From Montifringilla adamsi (taxonomy: Eukaryota; Chordata; Aves; Passeriformes; Passeridae): DNA of 64,000 nucleotides. The stretch lies in contig JAGGNK010009114.1 of NCBI GenBank assembly GCA_017590115.1, positions 19,241,937 through 19,305,936 on the forward strand. Reading direction: 5' to 3'. This document shows positions 1 through 11,600 of the stretch, piece by piece. The position numbers were made by a program, and so were the translations under genes. Every line of letters begins with the position of its first letter. Within the stretch, counting starts at the first letter, position 1. Under the pieces are notes generated by a model. That model had not been told where the DNA came from. It did no database searches and saw only the letters and a program-made list of their open reading frames with translations.

Positions 1-1939
1 ATTGTGACATTGTCTGTATACAAAAGATAGATGCAAACCAGCAAGGTGGATGTGTGCAGTGGATCTTTCTGAGACTTCTCCCACATACTGTGCAAATCAC
101 AGTCTGGAAATGTGACAATAGATGAGTAACATGCCTGTAAGAGCTTTTACTGATATCGGTAGAATCAGCAGTTTTGATAAGAACAATAACAGTGTGATTC
201 CAGCTGCAGGAGCACTCCTCTGTGAGGTGTAAAGGTCTTTTGTTCACTGTTACAACCAAGAGGTTCATGGAACAGCCCCAAAAGGGATTGCTCCCAGCTC
301 TGTGCTCTTAAACTGCATCAGAAATCATGTGAATGCCATTACTTTGGCACAAAATGTGATGACTTCAGCTTTATGCAGGGATGTTTGGGGATTTCATCTG
401 AACAGATTCAACAGATCATAAGTCAAACCAGTGCAGGAGAGCCTGCCATCCTTGCCTCTAGCTTTCTAGAAAGCACAGTTGTCACTGGTAGATTTGTACT
501 TTGTAGACATGAACCCTTAGGAATTCATCTTTTGTCACAAATCTTTGTGCATGAAGTGTTTACAGTGCAAGCACTTTAGAGCCTTGATTACACAGCAGCA
601 TGGTGAATTGCTTTACACTGCCAATAAAAAAGGATGCTGATGCCAGAGTTGAATTGGAATTCTTTGCTTTGAATCTCACAGCCCTTCATGCTGTGAGTGA
701 GAGCCTAACTAACAAGCCACAGGTGAACACTTCAGGAGGTGACAAAGCTGTGATCCTGGGGTGCCTTTGTGGCATTATGCATTCGTCCTACAGGGCGCTA
801 CATCTGTTATGTAATTAGCTGTTCTTTTTTATAAATAGCCCAAGGTGTGGCAGGCTGGTTTAACAGAAAGATGGAGGAAGAGAAAGCATTAATGAGAAAT
901 AATGAGGTGGCATTAGTCAGCTCATATGGACAAAATATGAGCATGTGAGCTGTGTCACTGACCCAAGCCCTGCTTTAAAGAAAAACAGGGTGGGAGTCTT
1001 AGAGACTAAATTCCTCTTTTCTTTTACAAAACAGGCAGCACCCAGGAGACCTTCCTTAGTTTGTTCTGCCAAAGTGCATCAGCACTACTCTGGAGGCCTT
1101 TAGAGTAGAAAAATTTTTTTTTCCACCCCTTTGCCCCCCATAGTGTTCAGTTTCTGGCTGGCTGTTAAGGCTTCCAACCAAGGTGCTAAACCATATCAGT
1201 TGCAATGGCAATGCTTTTTTTTTTCTCCCTCTTCATGGACATCTGCCCACCAGGAACTGGACTGAGACCAGCAGCTCATTTTGTGTTGGCTGCTTGGCAG
1301 CCATCAGATGGCAATGGTATCTGATCACTGCTGACCTGGGCCAGAAGCATGTGTGACACAGGGGCTTAAACCTTGGCATCCTAAGTAACCCCACTGAGCT
1401 GGACCTGGGATGGGAGCTCCTTGAAGAACGCAGACTGTTTGCCTTTCACTGAAATTAATGTCAGCAGTGATTTTAAATGGGAGTTTTCTGTTCCTCATGT
1501 GAGTAGTTTTAAGGACAGGTAAATGAGGGAAGACAGACAGATGAGACAATGCCAAATGCAGCTGGAGCTGTCACTGTGCCCTTTTGTGCTTCACACTGGT
1601 GTTTTTTCTCTAAACATGTTGCAGCCTCCCTTTTGCAGTGTTGTAGCCTCCCTGATGGTGTGCAAAGGCTTTTAGAATGGGTGTTTTCTGAGCCTGCTTA
1701 AATAAGCATTTATTTTTAATCCAGAAGAAACAGAAAACATTCCTTTGGATCTAGGCATCCTTCGAGTGCTGAGGAGGTGACAGGAATGTGCATTTCCAAG
1801 GTGCCCAAAAGGACTCCTTTGTAACTTCTGTGTTCTCCTCAGTCATTGCTGCAGTCATGTGTGGCACTCTGCAAAGTTTTCTAATGTTGATGAGGTTGGT
1901 TTGTGTCACTGTTGCTCATTGCTCCTGGAATTGTTTCAG
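1..1939 (+). other. KALRN: KALRN intron, 3' part (upstream of first visible exon)
   Basis: This stretch carries no exon that I can recognise. The preceding coding exon should encode the last part of spectrin repeat 2, and no such reading frame is present, so that exon lies before the window. Short open frames here are under 90 codons, lack splice context and resemble no family I know. There are short T-runs near 1110 and 1210 and no clear interspersed repeat. The intron ends in the AG at 1938-1939 after a T/C-rich stretch. Confidence 0.8.
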
Positions 1940-2071
1940 TTCCTTTCAGGTGTGGATGCCTGGTGCAAAATGTGCAGTGACGGAGGCCTCCCCTCAGAAA
2001 TGCAAGACCTGGAACTGGCCATCCACCATCACCAGACCCTCTATGAGCAAGTGACCCAGGCCTACACAGAG
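1940..2071 (+). CDS. KALRN: KALRN coding exon, start of spectrin repeat 3 (exon 7 by recalled mammalian numbering)
   Basis: The exon has 132 bases and 44 codons, phase 0 at both ends. It begins FLSGVDAWCKMC and ends TQAYTE. The Trp in VDAW is the conserved helix A tryptophan that opens a spectrin repeat. The middle reads LPSEMQDLELAIHHHQTLYE. TRIO, as I remember it, has a different segment here (LPSELQDLEDAIHHHQGIYE), so kalirin is the better call. The product is a cytosolic scaffold and Rho GEF in neurons and other tissues, and its spectrin repeats bind partner proteins. The acceptor AG is at 1938-1939 and the donor is GAG|GTATGT at 2072. I chose 1940 because it keeps the frame and gives the expected Phe after the Gln that should end the previous exon. 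A second AG at 1948-1949 would shift the frame. The Asp in CSDGG is Glu in human as I recall. Exon boundaries are firm; the exon number is from memory. Confidence 0.95.
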
Positions 2072-2519
2072 GTATGTGCTTCCCAGAGCAAATGTGAGTA
2101 TCCTATGAGTGATAACAGACACATGGCTGCATTTAGGAGCTTAGCTTTTCTAAATGATGTAGAAAACTACAACTGCAACTCTTTCAAAGATAGAGTCAGA
2201 CCCAATCCCAGGCTGTAGTACATGACTTCCCAGCAATTTACTTGTAAGGGAAGAACCAAAGGGCAAATCTGAAATCATACAGAAATGGAATCTAGGATCA
2301 GTGCTGGCACCCCAAAGAAGAGGCATTTCACTCTCTCTGCTGAACTGGGAATCCCTTTTTGCCACCACCCCTTTTGCTTTCCTTCTCTGCGTGAGTCCTG
2401 GCTCTAGCACAGGTATGCTAATGGCTCCAAGGATGCCAAAGGCTTTTTCCTTCAAATGTACAAGTCAAAGAGATGTAAAGTCCTAATTGCAACAAATGCT
2501 CAAAGGACTTTGCTTTGGA

Positions 2520-2632
2520 TAGAATCTAGAATCATTGAGGCTGGAAAAGACCCTTAAAATTCTGAGTCCAATTGCTGAGCTAAAACTATCATCTACCACT
2601 AAATCCTGTCCCTAAGCACCATCTCAGATGTA
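2520..2632 (-). mobile_element. CR1-type LINE 3' tail, truncated
   Basis: Read on the minus strand this is the 3' end of a CR1 retrotransposon. On the plus strand it starts TAGAATCTAGAATCATTGAG, followed by GCTGGAAAAGACC and, farther on, ACTAAATCCTGTCCCTAAGC. These are diverged versions of the avian CR1 reverse complement. Only about 110 bases are recognisable and no reverse transcriptase remains, which is normal because most CR1 copies are cut short at the 5' end. Family recognition is from memory of the consensus. Confidence 0.75.
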
Positions 2633-4867
2633 TTTGTATATACTGTTGTAAAATATCTCTGACCTAAATAGGGTATGTGCTTTTTTCCTTAAAAGAGGAT
2701 GCCAAGAATGCTGAGACAAATTCTCTGGAATTTTGTCAAAAATAACCCACATGAAGTTCTTTACTTGTTTTTTTTCCCCATTCAGGCTACAGCATAAAGT
2801 AAAAGCTACTGACAAAAAGTCAGTTTCCCTGTGCTGGAGTGTGCTGTACTGGAGTGTCTCTCTGGCTGTGAAGGGATTTTGGATTTTTGCTCCTTGCAGG
2901 GTTTTCCAAGCTGGATTGGAGGACTGTGGTAGTGTTTGCTACCAGTAACTTAGTAAACACTTAGTAAATTACCAAGTGAAGACTCCAAGACAGAATAGAT
3001 ATATAGATATATGTATCTCCCACTTCCTCATGCCTTGCTCTGGTCATCATAGAGGAATGATATATTTTCTCTAAACTAATTTTTTTTCCCTAGTGCAAAC
3101 TGTAGATGTTTCACAGGTGGCACCCTTAGTCTTGTCACTTCCAAGTCTCTGGAGGTATTCCTGGCCCACTATAAAGGATATCTGCAGATTCACTTATTCC
3201 CTAGGCATGAGATGATTCCACTAGCATCACAAAATCTATCCTTTGGTTCACCCAAGGTTACATAACTTCTTTCAGAAACATTTGCATTCTGTCCATCCTT
3301 TTCCTACCACAAAGCCAGGAATATCAACAGGTGATAGGAGTGTGTATGTGTTTTGTGTCAGGTGGTGAGCTAAAGTCTCCCAGAGTCCAGCAGCAGTTTG
3401 CTTTGACAAATACAACACTGGATCTTACACTTTACTGGGATTGCAAGTCATGGGGTGCTGGTCCATTCAGCTTAAGACTTTTGCAATACTTAAAAATATG
3501 TTTTAAATAAGTTATAAGTGAAGTGACTAACCTGGGTTGTTTTACTTGTCTCCTTGCACAATCCTTGAAAAATTCAAAACTATTCACATGAAAAAGAGTT
3601 TTGTTGATTTATTTTTGCAGTTATGAGGAGAACATGGAAATGAATGAAAGAGCACAGTAGGTTGCTTCTCCAGGTGTGAGGCTGTTCATTTCTGAAATCT
3701 GCTCATTGGGGAACTCTGAGAGTACAGATTTTCTGAGCTATTGATTGGGAATGCAATAATAGTCACAATTTTGGAAAACAAACTTTTTAAGATGAAGAAT
3801 TTCAGAGCTGCAGATGACATGAAACCCTGGAATATCTATGTTGTCCTTGAGAATACTGAGTACCACTGGTTACCTGATGGTCACCATGCTTCTTTTCATT
3901 TGTTTAGTCCAGTGTGTTGGGACAAGGGTGTAAATTGGAGAGCAGAAGAGCACTTCTCATGGCCTCTGATTTGTATTAATGATTATTAACAGGACAACAC
4001 AATGACTTCAGATCTGGTGTTGTATCTCTGTCTGTCCAGAGAATAACCAGGAGATTATCCCCATTAGGGAAAAATCATAACTTGTAATCTCTGAGGCTTT
4101 TTAGACAGGCAACAGAAGCAAATTGCCATGCAACAGATGAAAACCTACATCCCATAGAAGAGAAAGGAGTAACAGACAGTGCAGAAGTGTAGCTATTAAT
4201 AGGTCTGTATTACAGTTCAAACTTTGTAAGAAAGTTTTCCTGAGTAAAACATGTGTGTTATATTTTCTGTGCAATCACATCTCTTACTGCTAAACTTTTG
4301 AACCTTTATTTTTAATCCCAGTTCTGCTGTGATTGTAGCAGTGTAAATCAGCAGGGACTCTATTAAAACCATTGGAACACCACCCAGGGAGTGATTCAAA
4401 CCACCTCTAAGCCCAAATCCCAGTAACAGAAACACAGTGAATTACACAGTGGACTTAGCCAGTGCAAAGAGTGAGTTTCTGGTCTAATAATATGCACCCA
4501 CATGTGTCCGTGGCCTTGGTTTCCTGTTCCCAGCAATTAAGTAGCTGCTGCTTGGCTTCCCACAGATAGAATAGGATGTAGTATGCCTTATCTTCTTCCT
4601 CTAGAAGCTGCTTCTTCCTGACTAGCAGCTAATGCCATCTCCAAAATCTTGCCAAGGTAACACCTGTGCCTCAATGTTTCCTCCTGAAATCCTCAATCAC
4701 ATCACCAGTATCCACTGCTGTTGTTCCCTCTGTGACCCTAAAAGGCTCCAGCATATGCAAATTATTCCAGTTGATCTTCAGCAGCAACTGAAATTGAGTA
4801 TGGGAAGCCACTCCCTTTGTACTCTCCAGTTATTTCCTGATCTAGTTCCAAATTACCTTGAATACTT

Positions 4868-4884
4868 AAAAAAAAAAAAAAAAA
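4868..4884. repeat. A-homopolymer, 17 units
   Basis: There are seventeen consecutive A on the plus strand. No flanking retroposed gene body is visible, so I treat it as a simple repeat, not as the tail of a retrocopy. Confidence 0.9.
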
Positions 4885-6198
4885 CCAAGAATTTTCTTAA
4901 GGCTAACAAATATGATGAGATTTGACTCCAATTTTTGCCAGTATGCATCTCAAAAGGTGTCTTGGTTTCTCTGAAAATGCACCAGATACCTGTTGCTACC
5001 ACAGACCAGATTGTGGCATGGCTTGCCAAAAGTTAGGGCATTAAAAGGACATTTGCTACATTTGAATAAGCAAATTATAATACAGGAATAAATGAGACAT
5101 GGAAATCCTGGAGATGTGTGCTAGCTTTGACTGATAATAATCAAAATTTGAACTGGATGAAGAACATTCATTACCCTGTTTTCTGTCAGGATTGGTGATT
5201 GGGATTGCTTACAAATACACTTTTCAGGAAAACTTGTTATTTTCACTGCAGTTTGTTTCAGAGGATAGGCTGGTAAAAGAGAGGGATTCTGATAGTGTCC
5301 TCATTTACCATTCCTGTTGAACAAAATATTTTAATTTTGTAATCTGGAACTGAAAAGTTATTTCAAGAAGCCATTTTTCGAGAATCAGTGCATGCACACA
5401 TTTTTTAGCAGAAATCTGTTTTTTATGGTTTAATCTGCCACTTTGCCCCTGCAATACGAAAATGGTCCAGGAATGTTCCAGAAAAAAAAAAATCTGACAT
5501 AAAAAACCCAGGCATTCTGATTTTTTTAAATGCCCAAATGCCTTTGCATCTGGAAATATCTTTTAATATGCCTTAAAAAGGTTACATGTGTGCAGAGGGC
5601 TTTGTATTTCCCAGCAAACTTCGTAGTCTATTGAAAATTGAGACCATAGGTCCCTCTGAGCTGTTCCTGGGGAAGAAAAGAATCAGTCATATACTAATCT
5701 ATTTTTCACTGCCACTGAATGAAATACAGAATGGAATGTCACACTTCTCAATGTATAGACATACTTAGTAATCCTACAAAGAAGGACTCTCCCTTATTAT
5801 ACAGAATATGAATGACTCTGCCATCTGTGGTTTTCTTAAAATGCCACCTCCTCACAAATATAGGCCTGCTCTTGCAAATGCCACCTGTCACCAAGCAGTG
5901 TGTGTCAGGAATTTTCAGTGCCCAAGTGTCACAGTGGAATAAAGCCCTGGGATCTCTGTGTGCAGCCCCAGCAGTGCTGTACCTGTGCTCCTGCTGAGTG
6001 ACACAGCAGGGCCACTAGGAAGCAAAGGCAAGTGCTGAATGTGTAAGTACAAGTCAAAAAGAGATGTTATGAGCTCTTTCTTCCTTTTTGACTGAAATAT
6101 GGAAAACACAGCAGAAAAAGAATGAGCTAGGCTGTTCTCTGCCAGCTGTCAGATATTTAAGTACCAGTGCATTGAAGCAGATCTATTTCTTCCTTCAG

Positions 6199-6429
6199 GT
6201 AAGCCAGGATGGAAAAGCCTTGCTGGATGTCCTACAGCGTCCCTTGAGTCCTGGAAATTCTGAATCTCTTACTGCTACTGCAAACTACTCCAAGGCTGTT
6301 CACCAGGTGTTGGATGTGGTACATGAAGTCCTGCATCACCAGCGGCGCCTAGAAAGCATCTGGCAACACAGAAAGGTTCGGCTACATCAAAGGCTGCAGC
6401 TCTGTGTTTTCCAGCAGGATGTTCAACAG
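6199..6429 (+). CDS. KALRN: KALRN coding exon, rest of spectrin repeat 3 (recalled exon 8)
   Basis: The exon has 231 bases and 77 codons, phase 0 at both ends. It begins VSQDGKALLDVLQRPLSPGN and ends LQLCVFQQDVQQ. It supplies helix B (SLTATANYSKAVHQVLDVVH) and helix C (ESIWQHRKVRLHQRLQLCVF) of spectrin repeat 3. VLQRPLSPGNSES and HQRRLES fit kalirin; TRIO as I remember it has KLQRPLTPGSSDS and HQRQLEN. The acceptor is CTTCCTTCAG ending at 6198, with a good pyrimidine tract. The donor is CAG|GTAATA at 6430, which lacks G at +5 and is therefore weak. The exon's first bases, GTAAGC, look like a strong donor sitting directly on the acceptor, so the splice junction recreates GAG|GTAAGC. Skipping the exon would remove 77 residues in frame. 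The exon call is secure; the splicing consequences are inference. Confidence 0.96.
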
Positions 6430-8593
6430 GTAATATCACTACTAAAGAGATAAAAAATTACTCTTTATTTGCAGCCATAAAGGTTAGTGACTCATCCAGA
6501 AGCTGGTGCCGTAACCAAGATTTCACACACAGCTCTAGATATCTGCTAAAATCCTACTGTATCTTTCAGCATCTCTTGGTTGCATGTTGGAAATCATCAA
6601 TCAGTCCATTGAATATTGATCAGTCCATTCCCTGTAAGAATGTGACACTGTTTTCAGTTTCAGGTTAATATGTCACAAGTGAGAAATTAGCTATAGGTAC
6701 TCTACTGTTCCTGAGAAAGTGATGTTTAATAGAAAAAAGAATTTCAAGTGTAAAAAGCAATTGAACTGTGGTGTGTTTCACCTTTCAGTGTGGAAACAAC
6801 GTAAACTGACAGTTTAGTGGTGGTGTTTATATGATCTTTGTACTATTACCACTTATGGAGTCCACAAACCCATGCTATGAGTGAAGTGCACACCCCAATG
6901 CTCAGAGCCCTCCTCACAGAAATACAGTTTATACAGCACATGCTTGTCTCAGAGAACCTCAGCTCCAGGTGGAAAACTTTTCTCTCCCAGAAGAATCCAT
7001 ATGAGTGCCAGCACAAGAGTGTGAGTGACAGTAAGTATGAGATGCCATGTTTGTAGCTGCCAACTATGCAGGCACAATCAACAGATGTTCCAGGGCTCTG
7101 CTCATTCAGGGTGCTGTGGTTTGCTTAAGGGCCCCATTATAGCCCAAAGCAGATGTTGGGAGCAATATGGTACTTGCTTTAAATGAAGAGGCTGAATGCT
7201 CTAATCATGTTTATGGAGCATTCTAACATCCCTGGGGTTCTTTATGCCTCTGCCTTCCTCCAAGTGAAAAATGAGGCAGAGATGGAGTGACAAAGCTGTC
7301 ACATGCAAAACAGACATGAGCTAACAAGGACAGGAGACAGGCAACTGTTATTCAATGTGCAAATCTGGAGTGCCATAACTGGAGTGCACCAGCACAGACA
7401 GAACTGTAGCTGGAGATGTCCCTTGCAAATATTTGTGACCATTTATTTGGCAGTCTTCAAAAATTAGCCAGTATTTCTACCTACTCAGGTTTTCCTCTAA
7501 AACCACAAAAATATTCATGAGATATATATAATTAAAACTAGGACTGAATCTAACAGATGCTTAATTTAAGCAACTTTTCTTTCATTATGTGTCAGCAAAC
7601 ATACTGCATGGTAATGAAATTCATAAGCTATATATTAAACAGAGCATATATTTGGTATTCAATTAGAATACTTTCAGCAAATGATATGAAGTTAATACAG
7701 TTTTAGGGCTAAAATCTGAAAAATCAAGTGTTTTTTAAATTCTGATGATTTTATACTTTTTCTAATTGTGGTATTTAACATCAATAAGAATCTTAGGTAT
7801 TCTTCATTCCCTAGGGTGATTGACACGTTTGTTCAGTCTTTCCAAACTGAAACTTTCTTACATCTTCTGAATTCAGTAGAGGTGTTTATGAGGTTCATTC
7901 ATGAAACCCATTCACACTTTTACTTCCTACACATGCAAGGCAATGAAGCTCTGTCACTGGTTTTCAAAAGGAGCAGGTCTTTGTATGTACTGTGACTTTT
8001 GGTGAGAGAAAAAGAAACAGGCAGTAAGAATCTCTGGAGCACAATCACTTGAGAGAGCATTACTCTGTGTGAGTTCTGTTGGCAGCAGTCTTTCCAAATT
8101 TTTCTCTTAATGGGTAGTTATTATCTGGGAAGCAACAACTTAATGACAGACATGCTTCCATCCTAGCACACACTGGAGGCATCTCTTTGTCCTACTTAGA
8201 AAGTAGAGAGGAAGAGATGAATCATTCTGTTCACTAAACATCTGTACTATTCAAGATAAATGCTTTGTAACTCATAAATGAAATTATCAGCTAAACACAA
8301 ATATGAGTTGTAGATTCCATGAGGAGGAGGAAGATATCTGAGTATGTTGATGAGGGCTTTTTTTTTTAAACTAATCACCTCCTGTATATCTGTCATGCAA
8401 TTCCTATTATGCTTGTTTTGTTCAATGCCCATCAGTTGGCAGATGAAGCTGTCTACCTGTATATTGCCACTGATCATAAGCAACATTTATCTATAATAAT
8501 TTCTTGCCTTGTCAAAATTTAATAACCTTCAACTGAGTTCTCCCTAGTTCAAGTCTAAAATGAAAAGATGTGGGAGAAGAAATCCTGACAAGA

Positions 8594-8663
8594 GAGTTTT
8601 TTAGACTTCTCTGTCTTTAGACTTCTCTTTAGACTGAGTTTTTTAGACTTCTCTGTCTTCTAA
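8594..8663. repeat. Tandem duplication, period 42, about 1.7 copies
   Basis: The unit starts GAGTTTTTTAGACTTCTCTG at 8594 and the same string starts again at 8636. Inside the unit TTTAGACTTCTC itself recurs, so this looks like a small slippage or nested duplication. The sequence is CT-rich on the plus strand. Confidence 0.85.
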
Positions 8664-11600
8664 ACACGTAATGATACAGCATAGTTTCTCCAAGGAAGAT
8701 ATTCCTCTCACACAGCTCAGAATGTAACAGTTTCTCACAGGTGCAGTTTTCCCTGTCAGGATATCCTGTGGCTCACCCTCTCCTTTACTGCCCAGTGCAG
8801 TAGAAGTTCTGGTGAAAGATGACCTCTGACTCCTTCACTTGTTCATCCATACCTTTCTTGTTGTGTCACCTGTTGTGCATCAATCTTGTCTCACATGTGG
8901 ATGTTAATAGGGACAGGTTTTGTTGTGTTGCATGTCTTAATAAAGACAGCAAGATTATTTTGTATCCTCTCAGGCTGCTATTAACAACATTAATAGATTT
9001 TGGTAAAGACATCTCCAAGAAGAGACTCCTATGGACCCTGAGAGACCAGTAAGTGCTTATCTAACTACTCTGGTTAGTCTTGTCAGACGGATTGAGTATT
9101 CGGGCATGGAATATCAAGAGATAATAGAGAGGTCTTGCAGACCTGATTAACTGGATGAAGGCTTTTTGTAGGCCAAGTGTGTGCCATTTGAACTGGATTT
9201 GAGAGTTAAACTGTGTTCATCAGGGCTCATTCATATAATTTCCAGTTATCTGCACCATTTGCAAGGCAAGACTACCTGCTATATGTACTAATGGCACGTC
9301 AGGGCTGTGTTCTCGGAGGTTCACATTGTCAAGGAAATACTTTTGATTCTAGCTGGGTTTCAGCATGAACTGCACAAAATCCCTACAGTTACAGCATAAC
9401 TGAAATACACATGGTGCTGTATAAAAAACAGTGTAAACACTGTGGATTGCCAAGTTACAATATTAATGTAAGAAATGTTATGCTATAAAATATCAGTAGA
9501 AATAATCACTACCTCACACCATCAGACATTTTACAAGGCTATTTGCTACTACATCTATGTATTAATACAATTACATCCATTTGCACATGTAAACCAAGAT
9601 AAATAATGGTGTGCTGAGAATGCCGAGTTATGAATATATAGTGTTTTAAAGAAGGAAAGAAAATAAATGGTGTGAAACTGCATTTGCAGCCTTCCCAGGA
9701 AATAGAGCACCATTCACACAAAAGCAACAGCAGTTAAGGAAATTTGTGAGCTGCCACGAGGTTCAACACAGGCAGGAACTGACAAGAAAATCTTTTAACA
9801 CCAAAAGTATTTAGGATCATTATAAAAATGTTGGGTTGCTGAGTGTGTAAAATACTTCATTGCTTCAGTTGTTTTTAGAAGTTCTCTGGTTTCAGATAGG
9901 GAAGAACAGCACTGTTTGATCATTTTAGAACACAGCTGTGGGAGAAGGTGCTGAGATTCTATCCTGCAAGGGAGAAGAAAAATCCCTTTGACTTTCATGC
10001 CTTATTTTGTGGTGGCTGCAGATGCATTGGCCCATTTTTGCTACCTTTTCCCTTTTGCTCCTTTCTGCTCTGGGTCTTCCCCTTCTGCAGACTATTTACC
10101 ATCAGATTAAGACCATTTCCATTTCTGTTGAGATTTGAAGCTGTTCTCATATTTTCTCACATTCCCACTGCTTTGCACTGTTAGGTCCCAATTTATCCTG
10201 CCAGCCTCTTCGTGCATCTCTGCACTCTAACATGAACAGCAACACTATGGAACAGCAAGGGTAGAAAAAGTTTGTAGCATGAAATGTTATCAAACAGCCT
10301 TAGAAATAGCTGAAGAAAGGTCATAAGGCTGTTCTTCACTCCACTGCCTCCCCATTCCCTTTATTTCCCATGGGCAAGACTTTTCACCTGAATTCTCCAC
10401 TCTACAAACTCATTCAAGTGAAGCACACCTGTTAAAGTAGAAGGAGAAAGGAGACCCATTTGATGCATTATTGAAATGGTCTGGGCAAGCCTTGAACTTG
10501 GCACTTTAGCACACTTTCATGTCAGAACAGTCACACTGATACTCTCATTCTGCAGCCTTCATTGCTTCTCACGGAAATTGTCTTTCTTTCCATCATTTCC
10601 ATACCTACATGCCAGCAGAGCCTGGCACAGGCAGCCTATTTCTCCACAGACTCATGATTCTCTGAAGAGCACTGCTGGTGCTACTTTCTTCTTGCTTCAC
10701 TTTGGTTGGGATGTCTGCCTGTAAATGAAGAGTTGGAAGAATAGGTGCATGTAGAGGTACTGTGTGTGCTGGTGGTTTCTTGGCTATGAACAGTGTTGAG
10801 TTAGCATGGCTCTGCATGGCAAAATGGAGCGGGCCCCTTATGGCAGATGAAGACCAGTGGTGAACAGCAAGATGACACTGACAAACATTTACTGGTGAGA
10901 GGGTAGGCAGTGCTAAGAAAGCTGGAACTGTTGCCTTTCCAGCTGCAGTCTGGATTTGATGTCTCAGATCCTCTTGGTTACTGAGAAGGTCAAGCTAGAC
11001 TAGTGTCAGGTTCATCTGATTTCTCTAAATTTGGGATTTGCCTTCTGTTGGCTTCATGCCCAGATACATTAAGGGACATAGTTTTGGTTTCCTTACGTGG
11101 TTATCTGCCTTCTGGTGATGGATGAAAAGGCCATGTGGCCATGCTGATATCATTACATTTACCAGCTGCATTGCTGTGGAAGACTGCAGAGTATTGAAGA
11201 GGAAAAGCTGTCTCTCTTCATAACCAAGCACTTTAACTTGTAATGTGTCTGGCTTTTACTGGCAGAGAAAACAGATCAGGACATAATCCTGACATCATTT
11301 GTATGGAAAAATGTCCTGCCAACATCTGTCTGTCTCCATACACTATCTGAGAATGCTGAGCACTCCATGTGATACATGTGATCAATGTGGTCCATTTGCA
11401 GAAGAATGCTTGGATATTTGAGGCAGTTTATGTTTCATTTAGCTCTCACACAAGACTTTAGAGGATTAGGTCTGTATATTACTCCCCCATTTGCATGTGT
11501 GCACTTGGTTGTTTGATCCCTTCAAGGCAGTGAAGAGTTCTCCAACATTCTGTAGTTTTCCAACATGTTCTAGTTTGTTTCAAAGACAAAGGAAATGAGA

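Larger units (their letters stand above)
2072..6198 (+). other. KALRN: KALRN intron between the two exons of spectrin repeat 3
   Basis: The intron is 4,127 bases, with donor GTATGT at 2072 and acceptor TTCCTTCAG ending at 6198. It contains a reverse-oriented CR1 tail (about 2520-2632) and a 17-A run at 4868-4884. Between them I see ordinary AT-leaning intron sequence, with no exon, RNA gene or further repeat that I can support. Open frames here are 121 codons or shorter, and the longest only reads into the next exon. Confidence 0.85.
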
